From the NCBI GenBank assembly GCA_934162615.1, contig CAKPJK010000003.1, positions 1 to 64,000 of the forward strand: a DNA stretch of 64,000 nt. The letters run 5' to 3'. The DNA comes from an uncultured Clostridia bacterium. Its GTDB lineage: Bacteria; Bacillota; Clostridia; TANB77; CAG-508. The position numbers and the translations under genes are program-made. Below the pieces are notes generated by a model that was given only the letters and a program-made list of their open reading frames with translations, did not search any database and was not told where the DNA came from. Shown here piece after piece: positions 28,635 to 37,195 of this stretch; the first letter of the stretch is position 1, and every line of letters starts with the position of its first letter.

Positions 28635-29642
28635 ATGAACAAAAACGAAAAGGAACGGATAAATTATTTAGCAATAGCAATAACAACGAATTGCAACTAC
28701 AAATGCTTCTACTGTAAACCAACAGGCGAAAACATACAAACTAATTTAAAAGGAACAATAAACTTTGAAAGTATCAAAAAGATAATCAAAGTTGCATATG
28801 AATTAGGAATTACAATATTTCGCATAACAGGTGGAGAACCAACAATGGTAGAATATTTACCAGAATTAATTAACTACATAATGAATCTAGGTGAAAATAC
28901 AAAAATTCGTTTAAATACGAATGGATATAAGTTAAATGATATATTAGACACAATAGAATACTACAAAGAAAGAATTGATATTGTAATTAGTGTAGATTCT
29001 GTAAACGAATATATACATGGCATACATTATCCTAAATATTTATCACCAGAAGTAAAGAAAATAACAAAAGAATTAATAAAAAGAAAAATAGAAACAAGAT
29101 TCAATATTGTGGTAACAAAACAAAACATAGAAGAAATTAACGAATTAATAGAAAAATCACTCAGTTTAGGTGTAAACATCAAGATATTAGACCTGATAAT
29201 ACGAGATGATTATTATGGTATAAAACACCAAATAACAGGAGAAGAAGCATTAAAATTCGGGAAAGATTCGTATGTATCATTAGAAGGAGTAACTTCATAT
29301 TTAGAAAAAATTTCAGACAATAGTAAATCAGAATATCACATATATAATTCTTTTGGAATACCAAGAAGTGGATATTTTATTGGTAACCAATGGGTGCAAG
29401 TAAAAGATGCGTCAAAGGGAGCAAAATACTCGCAATTTTGTATCAAAAATTGTCCATATTTCAATATGTGTAACGAAGGCTTATTTAGCCCATTTTTATC
29501 AGTAGGAGAAATCTTACACCTTTCGGGATGTAAAAATAAAAATTTATATTATGACCTTAAAGGAAAAGATGAAAGCAAAATAAAAAAAGATTTTAATGAA
29601 ATTTTAAATTTATTTGAAGATACGGAATTACGAAAGAATTAA
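28635..29642 (+). CDS. MoaA-like radical SAM protein
   Basis: 335 residues. The first Fe-S cluster site is CNYKCFYC (CxxxCxxC) near residues 22-29, with ITGGEPT (SAM contact) near 66. A C-terminal cysteine set (CIKNC, NMC, SGC) occupies the position of the second cluster in MoaA. MoaA begins molybdenum cofactor synthesis from GTP, but no moaC, moaE, mog or molybdoenzyme gene is nearby and the usual C-terminal GG is absent. It could be a MoaA paralogue with another substrate. A LysR gene lies just upstream on the same strand. Residue 8 is encoded by CGG. Confidence 0.75.
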   Translation: MNKNEKERINYLAIAITTNCNYKCFYCKPTGENIQTNLKGTINFESIKKIIKVAYELGITIFRITGGEPTMVEYLPELINYIMNLGENTKIRLNTNGYKLNDILDTIEYYKERIDIVISVDSVNEYIHGIHYPKYLSPEVKKITKELIKRKIETRFNIVVTKQNIEEINELIEKSLSLGVNIKILDLIIRDDYYGIKHQITGEEALKFGKDSYVSLEGVTSYLEKISDNSKSEYHIYNSFGIPRSGYFIGNQWVQVKDASKGAKYSQFCIKNCPYFNMCNEGLFSPFLSVGEILHLSGCKNKNLYYDLKGKDESKIKKDFNEILNLFEDTELRKN

Positions 29643-29654
29643 ACTTTTTAACCA

Positions 29655-29697
29655 AAACCTAATTTTCCATAATAAAATGGAGTAATTAGGTTTTTAA
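29655..29697 (+). terminator. Terminator of the radical SAM gene
   Basis: AAACCTAATT and AATTAGGTTT arms followed by a T-rich tail. Confidence 0.65.
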
Positions 29698-29798
29698 ATT
29701 TTATATATTGAGATAATTATCAAAATAGGATATAATAAGAACGAATTCGAGGAAAGTCATTAAACAAAAAAATTCAAAAAGCAAAAGGAGGAAACAAA

Positions 29799-30260
29799 AT
29801 GAATAAATACATGAAAATTGCAAAAGAAAATGCAGACAATGGAATAAAAAACAAAGAAGGTGGACCATTTGGAGCCGTAATAACAGATAAAGAAGGTAAC
29901 ATAATTGCAAATGGAAATAACAGAGTACTAAAAAACAATGACCCAACGGCTCATGCAGAAGTTGTAGCAATAAGAGAAGCTTGCAAAAAACTAAACACAT
30001 ATGATTTATCAGATTGCATCTTATATACATCTTGTGAGCCATGCCCAATGTGTCTATCTGCAATAATATGGGCAAATATCAAAGAGGTATATTATGGCTG
30101 TACAAAAGAGGATGCAGGAGAGATAGGTTTTAGAGATGATATTATTTATGATTATTTAAAGGGAAATAACAATGAGTTAATACATTTAACTCATTTAGAT
30201 AGGGACGAGTGTATTAAAACATTTGAGAAATATAAAGAAGAAAACGGAACAATATATTAA
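29799..30260 (+). CDS. Guanine deaminase-like cytidine deaminase-fold enzyme
   Basis: 153 residues with the zinc motifs of the deaminase fold: HAEVVAI (HAE) near residue 52 and SCEPCPMC (PCxxC) near 83. Length and the C-terminal KGNNNELIHLTHLDRDEC match the bacterial guanine deaminase (GuaD) group more than the tRNA adenosine deaminase TadA. It would convert guanine to xanthine and ammonia in purine salvage. AAAGGAGG precedes the ATG. It heads a short same-strand run with a 29-residue membrane peptide and a DUF4230 protein, although functional links are not evident. Confidence 0.82.
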   Translation: MNKYMKIAKENADNGIKNKEGGPFGAVITDKEGNIIANGNNRVLKNNDPTAHAEVVAIREACKKLNTYDLSDCILYTSCEPCPMCLSAIIWANIKEVYYGCTKEDAGEIGFRDDIIYDYLKGNNNELIHLTHLDRDECIKTFEKYKEENGTIY

Positions 30261-30320
30261 AAAGTTATAAAATTATTCGCGAGAAAAACACAAACTATTA
30301 TAGAGAAAGGAGGAACAAAA

Positions 30321-30410
30321 ATGAAGGGATGTTTAAAAATACTAATTATTATAGGAGTAGCAATTATAGCATTTTTAATTATAAGAGGAATCATAATGGC
30401 TCAATATTAA
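30321..30410 (+). CDS. 29-residue single-pass membrane peptide
   Basis: The reading frame encodes MKGCLKILIIIGVAIIAFLI followed by IRGIIMAQY. AAAGGAGG stands 7 bp before the ATG. The whole length is one hydrophobic helix with a short basic start. No family is recognised. The good ribosome site and its place between two expressed-looking genes argue that it is translated. It could be a membrane-embedded regulator or a short toxin-like peptide, but nothing in the sequence decides this. Confidence 0.5.
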   Translation: MKGCLKILIIIGVAIIAFLIIRGIIMAQY

Positions 30411-30444
30411 AAAAATAAAATACAAAGCAAGAAAGGAACAAAAA

Positions 30445-31059
30445 ATGAAAAAAGAAGAAAAAGTAGAAGAAAAAGCAAAGAAAACATTTTCAAAAATAAA
30501 ATTAATAAAAATAACAGTAATTACCACATTAATTATAGTTGCAATAATAGCAATAGCAATATACATATACAACAAAAATAAAAAAATAGACACAACATAC
30601 CTAACGGCAAAACTAGAAAAATCAAGTGAATTAACAACTGCAAAATTAACATTCAAAGGTATATATGAATACGATGATGAAGGCATTGCCGTCATAAATA
30701 AATCTAATTTTGTAATGGTATATGAAGCAACTGCAAGAGCAGGAATTGACGTAAAAGAAGTAAAAATCGAACAAGACGATTTTAAACCAATAGTTTGGGT
30801 TACAATACCAAAAGCAAAAGTATTAGACGTCAAAGTAGACACGAGCAGTATCAAATATTTAAGAACAGATTTTGCATTAGTAAATCCAAATCCAAAAGAA
30901 GATGCTAATAATGCAAATACTTTAGCAGAAGAAGACGCAAAAAAAGAAGTTGAAGAAATGGGAATATTAAGTGCCGCAGACGAACAAGCAGAAACCTTAA
31001 TAAAAGGATTGCTACAAGATAGCATTCCAAAAAAATATGAAATACAAATAAAAAAATAA
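30445..31059 (+). CDS. DUF4230 membrane-anchored protein
   Basis: 204 residues. A charged N-terminus, one membrane helix (about 22-45), then a DUF4230 region from residue 55 (ELTTAKLTFKGIYEYDDEG, later VWVTIPKAKVLDVKVD) and a helical end (AEEDAKKEVEEMG). The family is widespread in Firmicutes and Bacteroidetes without known function; topology suggests an extracytoplasmic domain. GAAAGGAAC precedes the ATG. A terminator follows. Confidence 0.75.
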   Translation: MKKEEKVEEKAKKTFSKIKLIKITVITTLIIVAIIAIAIYIYNKNKKIDTTYLTAKLEKSSELTTAKLTFKGIYEYDDEGIAVINKSNFVMVYEATARAGIDVKEVKIEQDDFKPIVWVTIPKAKVLDVKVDTSSIKYLRTDFALVNPNPKEDANNANTLAEEDAKKEVEEMGILSAADEQAETLIKGLLQDSIPKKYEIQIKK

Positions 31060-31071
31060 AAATAATCTATA

Positions 31072-31110
31072 AAACCAGAAAATTTCAAAATTGATTTTTC
31101 TGGTTTTTAT
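31072..31110 (+). terminator. Terminator of the DUF4230 gene
   Basis: AAAACCAGAAA and TTTCTGGTTTT arms plus a T tail. Confidence 0.75.
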
Positions 31111-31185
31111 TTTAAAAGTCAACATAAAGCCTTGAAATGAAACAAAAAATATGATAAAATATTGAATTAACTATTAAAAGGAACG

Positions 31186-31221
31186 GAGGAGAGCGAGCCT
31201 AAAGAACTCGACAAAAAAATA
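31186..31221 (+). promoter_or_regulatory. Distant ribosome site with spacer hairpin
   Basis: The only Shine-Dalgarno sequence, GGAGGA (31186-31191), lies 30 bp before the ATG at 31222. In between, CGAG and CTCG can pair and would shorten the gap. No start codon in the same frame lies closer. Confidence 0.4.
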
Positions 31222-33729
31222 ATGAAAAAAACAATAAACAAATTTTATCTAGACAAAGAAAAAGACATCATAGTAAATCTATATAAAACAAGTGAAGACG
31301 AACTAACATACATACTAGAAACACCAAACCATGGAACAGGAAACCTAATAACAAACCTAGCAAAAATATGCGGACTAAAAACAATAAAAAACGAAAAAGA
31401 CATGAAAATAATAAAAGGCAAAATACCAGCAAGTTTAAACGGTGACAATGAAGAAGTTTACATATTTAGACTAGGAGAAATAAAAATAGCAAACATATAT
31501 GCAGACGGAAGAATAGAAATAAAAGCAACAATACCCGCAATAAGCAAAACACTAATGTCACAAACAAAAAGATACAATCTAAGCATAAATCAAACTCTAG
31601 TAAAATCATACATACTAAAAAAAGCAAAATTTAGAACAGACTTGCATACACACATGAATGCAAACTTGCCCGCAGACTGCTTAATAGCACTAGGAATAAA
31701 ACACCAAGTTAGATATCCATTATATTATATCAAGAAAATAGACTTAAAAATAACAAAAGAGCAAGAAGAAAAAATATATGAACAAAGAAAAGAAGTCGAA
31801 AAACAATTCGAAAATTCTGAGTTACAAGGAAAATATCTAACAAGAAGAATTGATGACAACACATTTATAAACTTTGCAGACCTAATACTAAACAACTTAG
31901 AAAACGCACCAGAAAACATTGCAAAAATAAGAAAAAGCCTAGAAATATTAAAAGATGGACAAGCAGTATTCACAAATCTTGAAAAACTATATTTATACAG
32001 ATACGTTTTTGCAAAAGGAGCAGAAAGCACTGAAAAAATCAAACTAGAAAAAAGCAAAATAGAGCAAATACCAGACAAAGAAATAAAAGAAATGCTAATA
32101 AAAATGATAGAAGACACTCAAAAAGACAGTCCATATGCCAAAAACAACTTAAGACAAGACAAACTATTATGGATAGCAAGAGAATATCAAAAACAAGGCA
32201 TATATTACACAGAAATATCAGACACAACACTAACAAAAAAAGGAATACCTGCAATCGAACTATTAGAAGAGGTACATCAAATAATGCCGCAAATAGAAAA
32301 AGAAACAGGAGTAAAAATCAGATTTCTAGTAGCAATAAGAAGAATACCATTAACAATAATAAAAGATGCAAAAACAAGTAGTAATTATTTAAGAGAAAAC
32401 TTAAATGTACTAAAAGCAATATCCAAAAGTCCATATGTAGTAGGAAGCGACTTTATAGGAGAAGAAATAAATGATATATCAGAATTAAAACCTGCAATAG
32501 AAGAAATTGTTCAATATGTATGCAATGAAGACAATGGATATACCGTAAGAATACATGCAGGTGAAAATGATAGTTTAAGAGACAATGTAAGAAAATCAAT
32601 AGAATGTGTAAAAGACAGTCTAAAACCAGGTCAAAAAATGCCAAGGATAAGAATTGGACATGGACTATATACTCCAAAATTAGACTCAATTCAAGGACAA
32701 AAATTAATACAAGAAATAAAAAAATCAGGAGCCGTACTTGAATTCCAATTAACATCAAATGTAAGACTAAACAATTTAAGCAACCTAAAAAATCATCCAA
32801 TAAAAAAATACTTAGAAAATGACATCAAATGTGTACAAGGAACAGACGGATGTGGTTTCTACGGAACAAACACCGTAGATGAACAATTAGCAATACAAAA
32901 TCTACTAGGGCTAAATGACAATGACTTCCTAAAAATGAGAAAAGTGGAAGACGAAATAATGAAACACGAGGACAAATACTTTAAAGAAAAAAGCAAAAAA
33001 TTCAATGAATTTTTAGCAGGAAGAAGCATAAGAGAAGCAATACTAGACTTAGAAGAAAAAATAGAAGATGAAAACAAAAACAACAATATTCCGCTAAGAA
33101 TAAACAACAATATAGAATCAGAAGAAATACTAAAAGACAAAATAAAACCACTACCAACAGAAAAAATGCCAATAATAATTGCAGGAGGAAGTTTTAATGC
33201 AAAACATAGGGAAACAAGAGTTACAGAACAAGGCATACAAATGTTAGAAGAACTAATCACAAAAATTGATAACCAAAAGGCATATTTTGTAATAGGCCAC
33301 AAAGTTGAAGGATATGAAAAGGCATTAATTAATTTAACAAATAAACTACACAAAAAGTTTGAAATATATGCAATTATACCTAAAATGATTTCAAAAGAAG
33401 TAGGGGACAGGCTACAAAATAAATCAATTTCAGGAATTCGTATTTCTACGGAAAGTGAAGAGTTTGGAATTTATAAGAGTTTTAATTATGAGATTTTTGA
33501 AAGAAGAACTTCTATTGTTATAGCATTTGACGGAAATTCACCGGTTTCTAATTTGGTCCAAGAGGCTAAAAATGGAAAGGGTAAATCAAGTATTTATGTG
33601 AATACAGAAAATTATAATTTACGAGTAAAGGCTAGGTCTTTACAGGGTTATGTTATTCCATTTGATTTGAACAATACTGATACTATTATTGAAAAGATTT
33701 TAGGAGATAATTTGGAAGTGATAAAATAA
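31222..33729 (+). CDS. Adenosine deaminase-like protein with extra C-terminal Rossmann-like domain
   Basis: 835 residues. Residues 1-130 are a divergent N-terminal region. Residues 130-600 form an adenosine deaminase-type TIM barrel: DLHTHMNANLP (HxH zinc site), RIHAGEND (HAGE), RIGHGLY, and QLTSNVRLN...HPIKKYL followed by VQGTDGCGFYG. Residues 640-835 begin MPIIIAGGSFNAKHRE and contain IAFDGNSPVSNLVQEAK, which looks like a SLOG-type or other Rossmann nucleotide-binding domain. The predicted chemistry is deamination of a purine nucleoside or nucleotide; the added domain may sense or process a nucleotide. It is much longer than housekeeping adenosine deaminase. Confidence 0.75.
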   Translation: MKKTINKFYLDKEKDIIVNLYKTSEDELTYILETPNHGTGNLITNLAKICGLKTIKNEKDMKIIKGKIPASLNGDNEEVYIFRLGEIKIANIYADGRIEIKATIPAISKTLMSQTKRYNLSINQTLVKSYILKKAKFRTDLHTHMNANLPADCLIALGIKHQVRYPLYYIKKIDLKITKEQEEKIYEQRKEVEKQFENSELQGKYLTRRIDDNTFINFADLILNNLENAPENIAKIRKSLEILKDGQAVFTNLEKLYLYRYVFAKGAESTEKIKLEKSKIEQIPDKEIKEMLIKMIEDTQKDSPYAKNNLRQDKLLWIAREYQKQGIYYTEISDTTLTKKGIPAIELLEEVHQIMPQIEKETGVKIRFLVAIRRIPLTIIKDAKTSSNYLRENLNVLKAISKSPYVVGSDFIGEEINDISELKPAIEEIVQYVCNEDNGYTVRIHAGENDSLRDNVRKSIECVKDSLKPGQKMPRIRIGHGLYTPKLDSIQGQKLIQEIKKSGAVLEFQLTSNVRLNNLSNLKNHPIKKYLENDIKCVQGTDGCGFYGTNTVDEQLAIQNLLGLNDNDFLKMRKVEDEIMKHEDKYFKEKSKKFNEFLAGRSIREAILDLEEKIEDENKNNNIPLRINNNIESEEILKDKIKPLPTEKMPIIIAGGSFNAKHRETRVTEQGIQMLEELITKIDNQKAYFVIGHKVEGYEKALINLTNKLHKKFEIYAIIPKMISKEVGDRLQNKSISGIRISTESEEFGIYKSFNYEIFERRTSIVIAFDGNSPVSNLVQEAKNGKGKSSIYVNTENYNLRVKARSLQGYVIPFDLNNTDTIIEKILGDNLEVIK

Positions 33730-33741
33730 TAGATATAAAAA

Positions 33742-33778
33742 ACAAGAACATTTTGGATATTCCAAAATGTTCTTGTTG
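33742..33778 (-). terminator. Terminator of tRNA-Pro (minus strand)
   Basis: ACAAGAACATTTTGGA and TCCAAAATGTTCTTGT arms form a 16-bp stem. The T tract lies on the minus-strand side. It may also end the deaminase transcript. Confidence 0.8.
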
Positions 33779-33819
33779 TATGTCCCTATTTAAGGTTGGA
33801 CTTCCTATGTTACAAAATA

Positions 33820-33895
33820 TGGTCGAGGTGACAGGGATCGAACCTGCGACCTCATGGTCCCAAACCACGCGCGCTACCAACTGCGCTACACCTCG
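33820..33895 (-). tRNA. tRNA-Pro (anticodon TGG), CCA encoded
   Basis: On the minus strand CGAGGTG and CACCTCG form the acceptor stem, the anticodon loop holds TGG, the T loop is TTCGATC and CCA is encoded. The rest of the 33730-34110 gap holds only its terminator and AT-rich DNA. Confidence 0.93.
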
Positions 33896-34110
33896 AAATC
33901 AAATTAAATAATCAACGCTTATATATAATAGCACACATTTTCACAATTTGCAATAGATTTAAGCAAAAAAATGCTAAAAAATTTCAAAGACGTTAAAGTT
34001 TATGTACTGTGAATAGTAATCTAAGAGCGTGAAATATAACTTTTTAAGACCATGAAATGTAAAAAACACAATTCACGAAATATGCAAACTGTGTTTTTAA
34101 TATATAAATT

Positions 34111-35838
34111 TTAACGAAAGCCACCGCCGCCTCCGCCACCACCGAAGGAACCGCCGCCTCCGCCGCCAGAAGAGAATCCGCCTCCTCCAGATGAATAACT
34201 CTCTGCTCTTGCTTTACCACTTTGAGCAGCAGAATAACCATGAGACATACAATGATTAACAAAAACAATATTATCATAATCATTAAAATGAGACTGTTCA
34301 ATAATATCAGGATAAACATCCTTAAAGTTTTTAGTAACCTCTTTCGCAATACCCATTAACTGAGCAAAAATCAAATAATACTCAAACAAATTAACCTCAA
34401 TAGGTTCTCTATTGGCAATAAGAGTATACTCTTTCAAATACTTTTTAAGACCTGCAAGTTCCAAAGCCTCTTGCTTCAAAGCAGGAGTAGCTTCATGGGT
34501 TGTAATATTATAGAATTTTAAATATTTAGTATTAACAACAGTAATTAAACCTTCATTTTCAAGTTTATTACGTTCATCATCCATAATATTTTTGAACCAA
34601 CCAAAAATCATTTCATAATGAGAATCACACCATTTCTCAAACTCTTTTTTCTCCAAAATACCATCACCACTGGCATCAGAAATCATCTTAAATAAACGTT
34701 GTTCATTCTCATCAGTAATACTGTCCAATTTGCCTCTTTTTATAACTATAACATCACTATCTTTTTTAATTAAAGAACCAATTTCCTTTTTTTCAATAGT
34801 AATAAGTGAATCTTTAAGCCATTTTAAAAGTAAAGCACCTAAAATATCAGTTCTATTCTTTAATAACTTGTATGAATAACCAATATAATAAGCTCTAAAA
34901 ATATCACCATTACAAGGAATATCTCTAAAATACTCTATTTCACGATTCGAAATAGCAGAATCTTTCTTTATAGTTAATTTACTTTCTCCTTCTGACCTCA
35001 TTACACCAAGAATTGTAAACAAAACAGTAAGAAAGCAAGCAACCAAAAGTCCAATAATTGATATAGCGCCAACGAATCTATCACCAAAATCACTTCCGCT
35101 TTTTTTAGTATATTTCTTAGCGCCCTTTTCCGCCATATTAAAATAATACTCAAAATCATGATTCAAAGAGTTTGAACTATTGAAAGTGCCTTGTGGAAAC
35201 TTAACCAAAATAGTCATATATTCATTAGTATTCAAACGCCCATCAGACTGCATCTCAATGTATCCATCATACACATAAGCAGTACCACCATAATTACCAT
35301 AGCCCCAAACACCAACTGAATCTTCAATATCAAAATTGGAATGAATCTTGATATAAACAGACCCAATAGAATTTGAAAAATCCTTAGGAATAAGAGTCCA
35401 ATATATCATTTGTGAATCTGTTAAGTTAGCAACAAAATCAGTAATATTATACTTTACAGTATATGTATGGCTACCATATTCACTTATTCCCCAACATAAT
35501 TCAACACCATTTGAAACCTTATTTATACCACATTTATAAGCCTTATTTTCAAGTGAAGAAGATGTTGACCAACTAGATAAAGTTTGATATGTTGTGTTAT
35601 TTTCAGATACAGAAAGATTTTTGATTGTTGAATTTCCTAAATTATAATAAGGATGATAAATTTCTGTACCTTGAGTTGCATCACAATTCCAAACTTCTAA
35701 AACGGTTGCATCACCGTTACTATTAACATAAATATCCATTGATATTTTATTAATACTATTTGCTTTAACACTTTTCGTTAGACCAAATAATGCAATGCTA
35801 AGTACAAATACTGAGAATAGCTTTAAAAATTTTTTCAT
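34111..35838 (-). CDS. DUF2207 membrane protein with Gly-rich tail
   Basis: 575 residues. There is a signal peptide (1-27), then an extracellular DUF2207 domain (about 28-225; MDIYVNSNGDATVLEVW, IYWTLIPKDF). A membrane segment lies at about 252-275, followed by a cytoplasmic region and a tail of almost pure glycine with Ser and Phe that ends GGGGGGGGFR. The Gly tail produces the most GC-rich stretch nearby (34114-34190). DUF2207 proteins are common in Gram-positives and have no proven function. AAAGGGGGAC precedes the ATG. Confidence 0.88.
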   Translation of the reverse strand: MKKFLKLFSVFVLSIALFGLTKSVKANSINKISMDIYVNSNGDATVLEVWNCDATQGTEIYHPYYNLGNSTIKNLSVSENNTTYQTLSSWSTSSSLENKAYKCGINKVSNGVELCWGISEYGSHTYTVKYNITDFVANLTDSQMIYWTLIPKDFSNSIGSVYIKIHSNFDIEDSVGVWGYGNYGGTAYVYDGYIEMQSDGRLNTNEYMTILVKFPQGTFNSSNSLNHDFEYYFNMAEKGAKKYTKKSGSDFGDRFVGAISIIGLLVACFLTVLFTILGVMRSEGESKLTIKKDSAISNREIEYFRDIPCNGDIFRAYYIGYSYKLLKNRTDILGALLLKWLKDSLITIEKKEIGSLIKKDSDVIVIKRGKLDSITDENEQRLFKMISDASGDGILEKKEFEKWCDSHYEMIFGWFKNIMDDERNKLENEGLITVVNTKYLKFYNITTHEATPALKQEALELAGLKKYLKEYTLIANREPIEVNLFEYYLIFAQLMGIAKEVTKNFKDVYPDIIEQSHFNDYDNIVFVNHCMSHGYSAAQSGKARAESYSSGGGGFSSGGGGGGSFGGGGGGGGFR

Positions 35839-35968
35839 TTTTTGTCCCCCTTTATTTTATTCAATTATTTCATATTTTTTGCTTTTTCACAATGTTTTTG
35901 AAATAATTTGTATAAATTTTTTAAAAGCCCTTGCAAATTATGCTAAAAGTCATTATAATATAACATAT

Positions 35969-36045
<77 letters not shown>

Positions 36046-36049
36046 TATA

Positions 36050-36091
36050 AAAAAGTAATGGAGAACAAAAAATTACTCTCCATTACTTTTT
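36050..36091 (+). terminator. Terminator of tRNA-Arg(ACG)
   Basis: AAAAAAGTAATGGAGA and TCTCCATTACTTTTTT arms. Confidence 0.8.
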
Positions 36092-36198
36092 TGGTTTAAA
36101 TAAATGATTTTAGGACTAAATTCATCAGCATCAACAGATAAAGAACCATTATTAAAATCATTTTTAAAAGTTTCACCAAAACCCAATAACCATTCAAG
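36073..36198 (-). pseudogene. C-terminal gene fragment, about 41 codons
   Basis: The minus-strand frame begins LEWLLGFGETFKNDF directly after an in-frame stop and ends YLNQKSNGE. It has no start codon or ribosome site. The opening resembles the end of WYL-type transcription regulators (WLLxFG), but that match is weak. The rest of 36200-36400 holds nothing I can identify. Confidence 0.3.
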
Positions 36199-36400
36199 CT
36201 AACTTTTATAAAATACCCTTGACGTAAATAGAGGTAAGTTGACAGCCGATTTCCTTGGCGTTCAATAGTAGATGATGATTCGTATCAAATACAAATCTGT
36301 TCTACTTTAAACATATGCAGAACATCCTTTATAAAATTTTACAGCATTATACCATAGGCTACATAATGATATAAGAAAAGAATGGAAAATTCAAAAAAAT

Positions 36401-36421
36401 AAAAAGGGCACATGGCCCTTA
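36401..36421 (-). terminator. Terminator of the 36443 gene
   Basis: On the minus strand AAGGGC and GCCCTT arms followed by TTTTATTTTTTTG. Confidence 0.75.
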
Positions 36422-36442
36422 AAACTTAAAATATTAAATTTT

Positions 36443-36766
36443 TTACCTAATAACAATATCATCTTGGAGTGTAAGAAAACCACACTCATAAAGAATTTTT
36501 GAGAGATGATAATAATCGCTTTTATCTGTAGAACTAGATAAGCAAATGATAGTAGCATAAGAACTAGAATCATTAATAATGTCATAACGCTTACCATCAA
36601 GAAAAATATAAGCAATTTTAGTATCAAGATTAAGCAAAACATCCCAACAATCCGCCATGCAATTCATGTAAGAATTAGGCGGTATAGTCAAAATATTTAT
36701 GTCAGTAATACCACTAAGTTGCTGGCTTGTTATAGTTCCCAAATTCCGATTCTCAATTATCTCCAT
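36443..36766 (-). CDS. Hypothetical 107-residue protein
   Basis: The start at 36766 is chosen because AGGAGG lies 9-10 bp upstream; an earlier ATG has no such site. The protein is soluble, without signal or membrane helix: IENRNLGTITSQQLSG at the N-terminus, NCMADCWDVLLNL in the middle, and DKSDYYHLSKILYECGFL near the end. I recognise no family. Codon use is less AT-biased than in the neighbours and one codon is CGG (residue 7). It sits beside a gene fragment and a tRNA-Arg, a setting where acquired DNA is common. Confidence 0.55.
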   Translation of the reverse strand: MEIIENRNLGTITSQQLSGITDINILTIPPNSYMNCMADCWDVLLNLDTKIAYIFLDGKRYDIINDSSSYATIICLSSSTDKSDYYHLSKILYECGFLTLQDDIVIR

Positions 36767-36921
36767 ATTGTCGTTACCTCCTAAAAAATTTTTATAAAAA
36801 TATTCTAACATAGCAATAGAAATTTATCAAGGATTTAATCGCTATATAATATTTTAAAATTTATTAAAAACATTATATAGCAACAGATACAGATAATTAC
36901 AAATACATCACAGATAAAAAA

Positions 36922-36956
36922 GAACTAGATTAATCTATAACGAAGAAATCTAGTTC
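36922..36956 (-). terminator. Orphan hairpin with T tract on the minus strand
   Basis: GAACTAGATT and AATCTAGTTC arms. Read on the minus strand a CTTTTTTATC tail follows. No credible minus-strand gene ends here. The rest of 36767-37195 is AT-rich with no gene. Confidence 0.4.
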
Positions 36957-37195
36957 AATAAATAATAAAATAATATAAATATATGAATTTAAAGAAATTG
37001 TAGCAAAACCAATCAAATAAGTCAATAAAAAAAGCAAAAAAATCCAAAAAATATTGTAACGTAACACATTTTTAATAAAAAAATTAATAAATACAAAAAA
37101 AAGTGGAAAAATAAAAAACAAAGTGATATACTAAGAAAAAAACAAAAGACAATGGGTAAAATTAATACCCAAAAAAGAAAGGAACGTGATAAAAA

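Noticed and set aside
31222..33729. RdrB of a RADAR defence system
   Set aside because: Size is similar, but there is no RdrA ATPase next to it and the C-terminal domain differs from what I know of RdrB.
36930..37121. 63-residue Phe/Leu/Ile-rich protein on the minus strand
   Set aside because: TTG start without ribosome site; the composition is what the complement of A-rich DNA gives.
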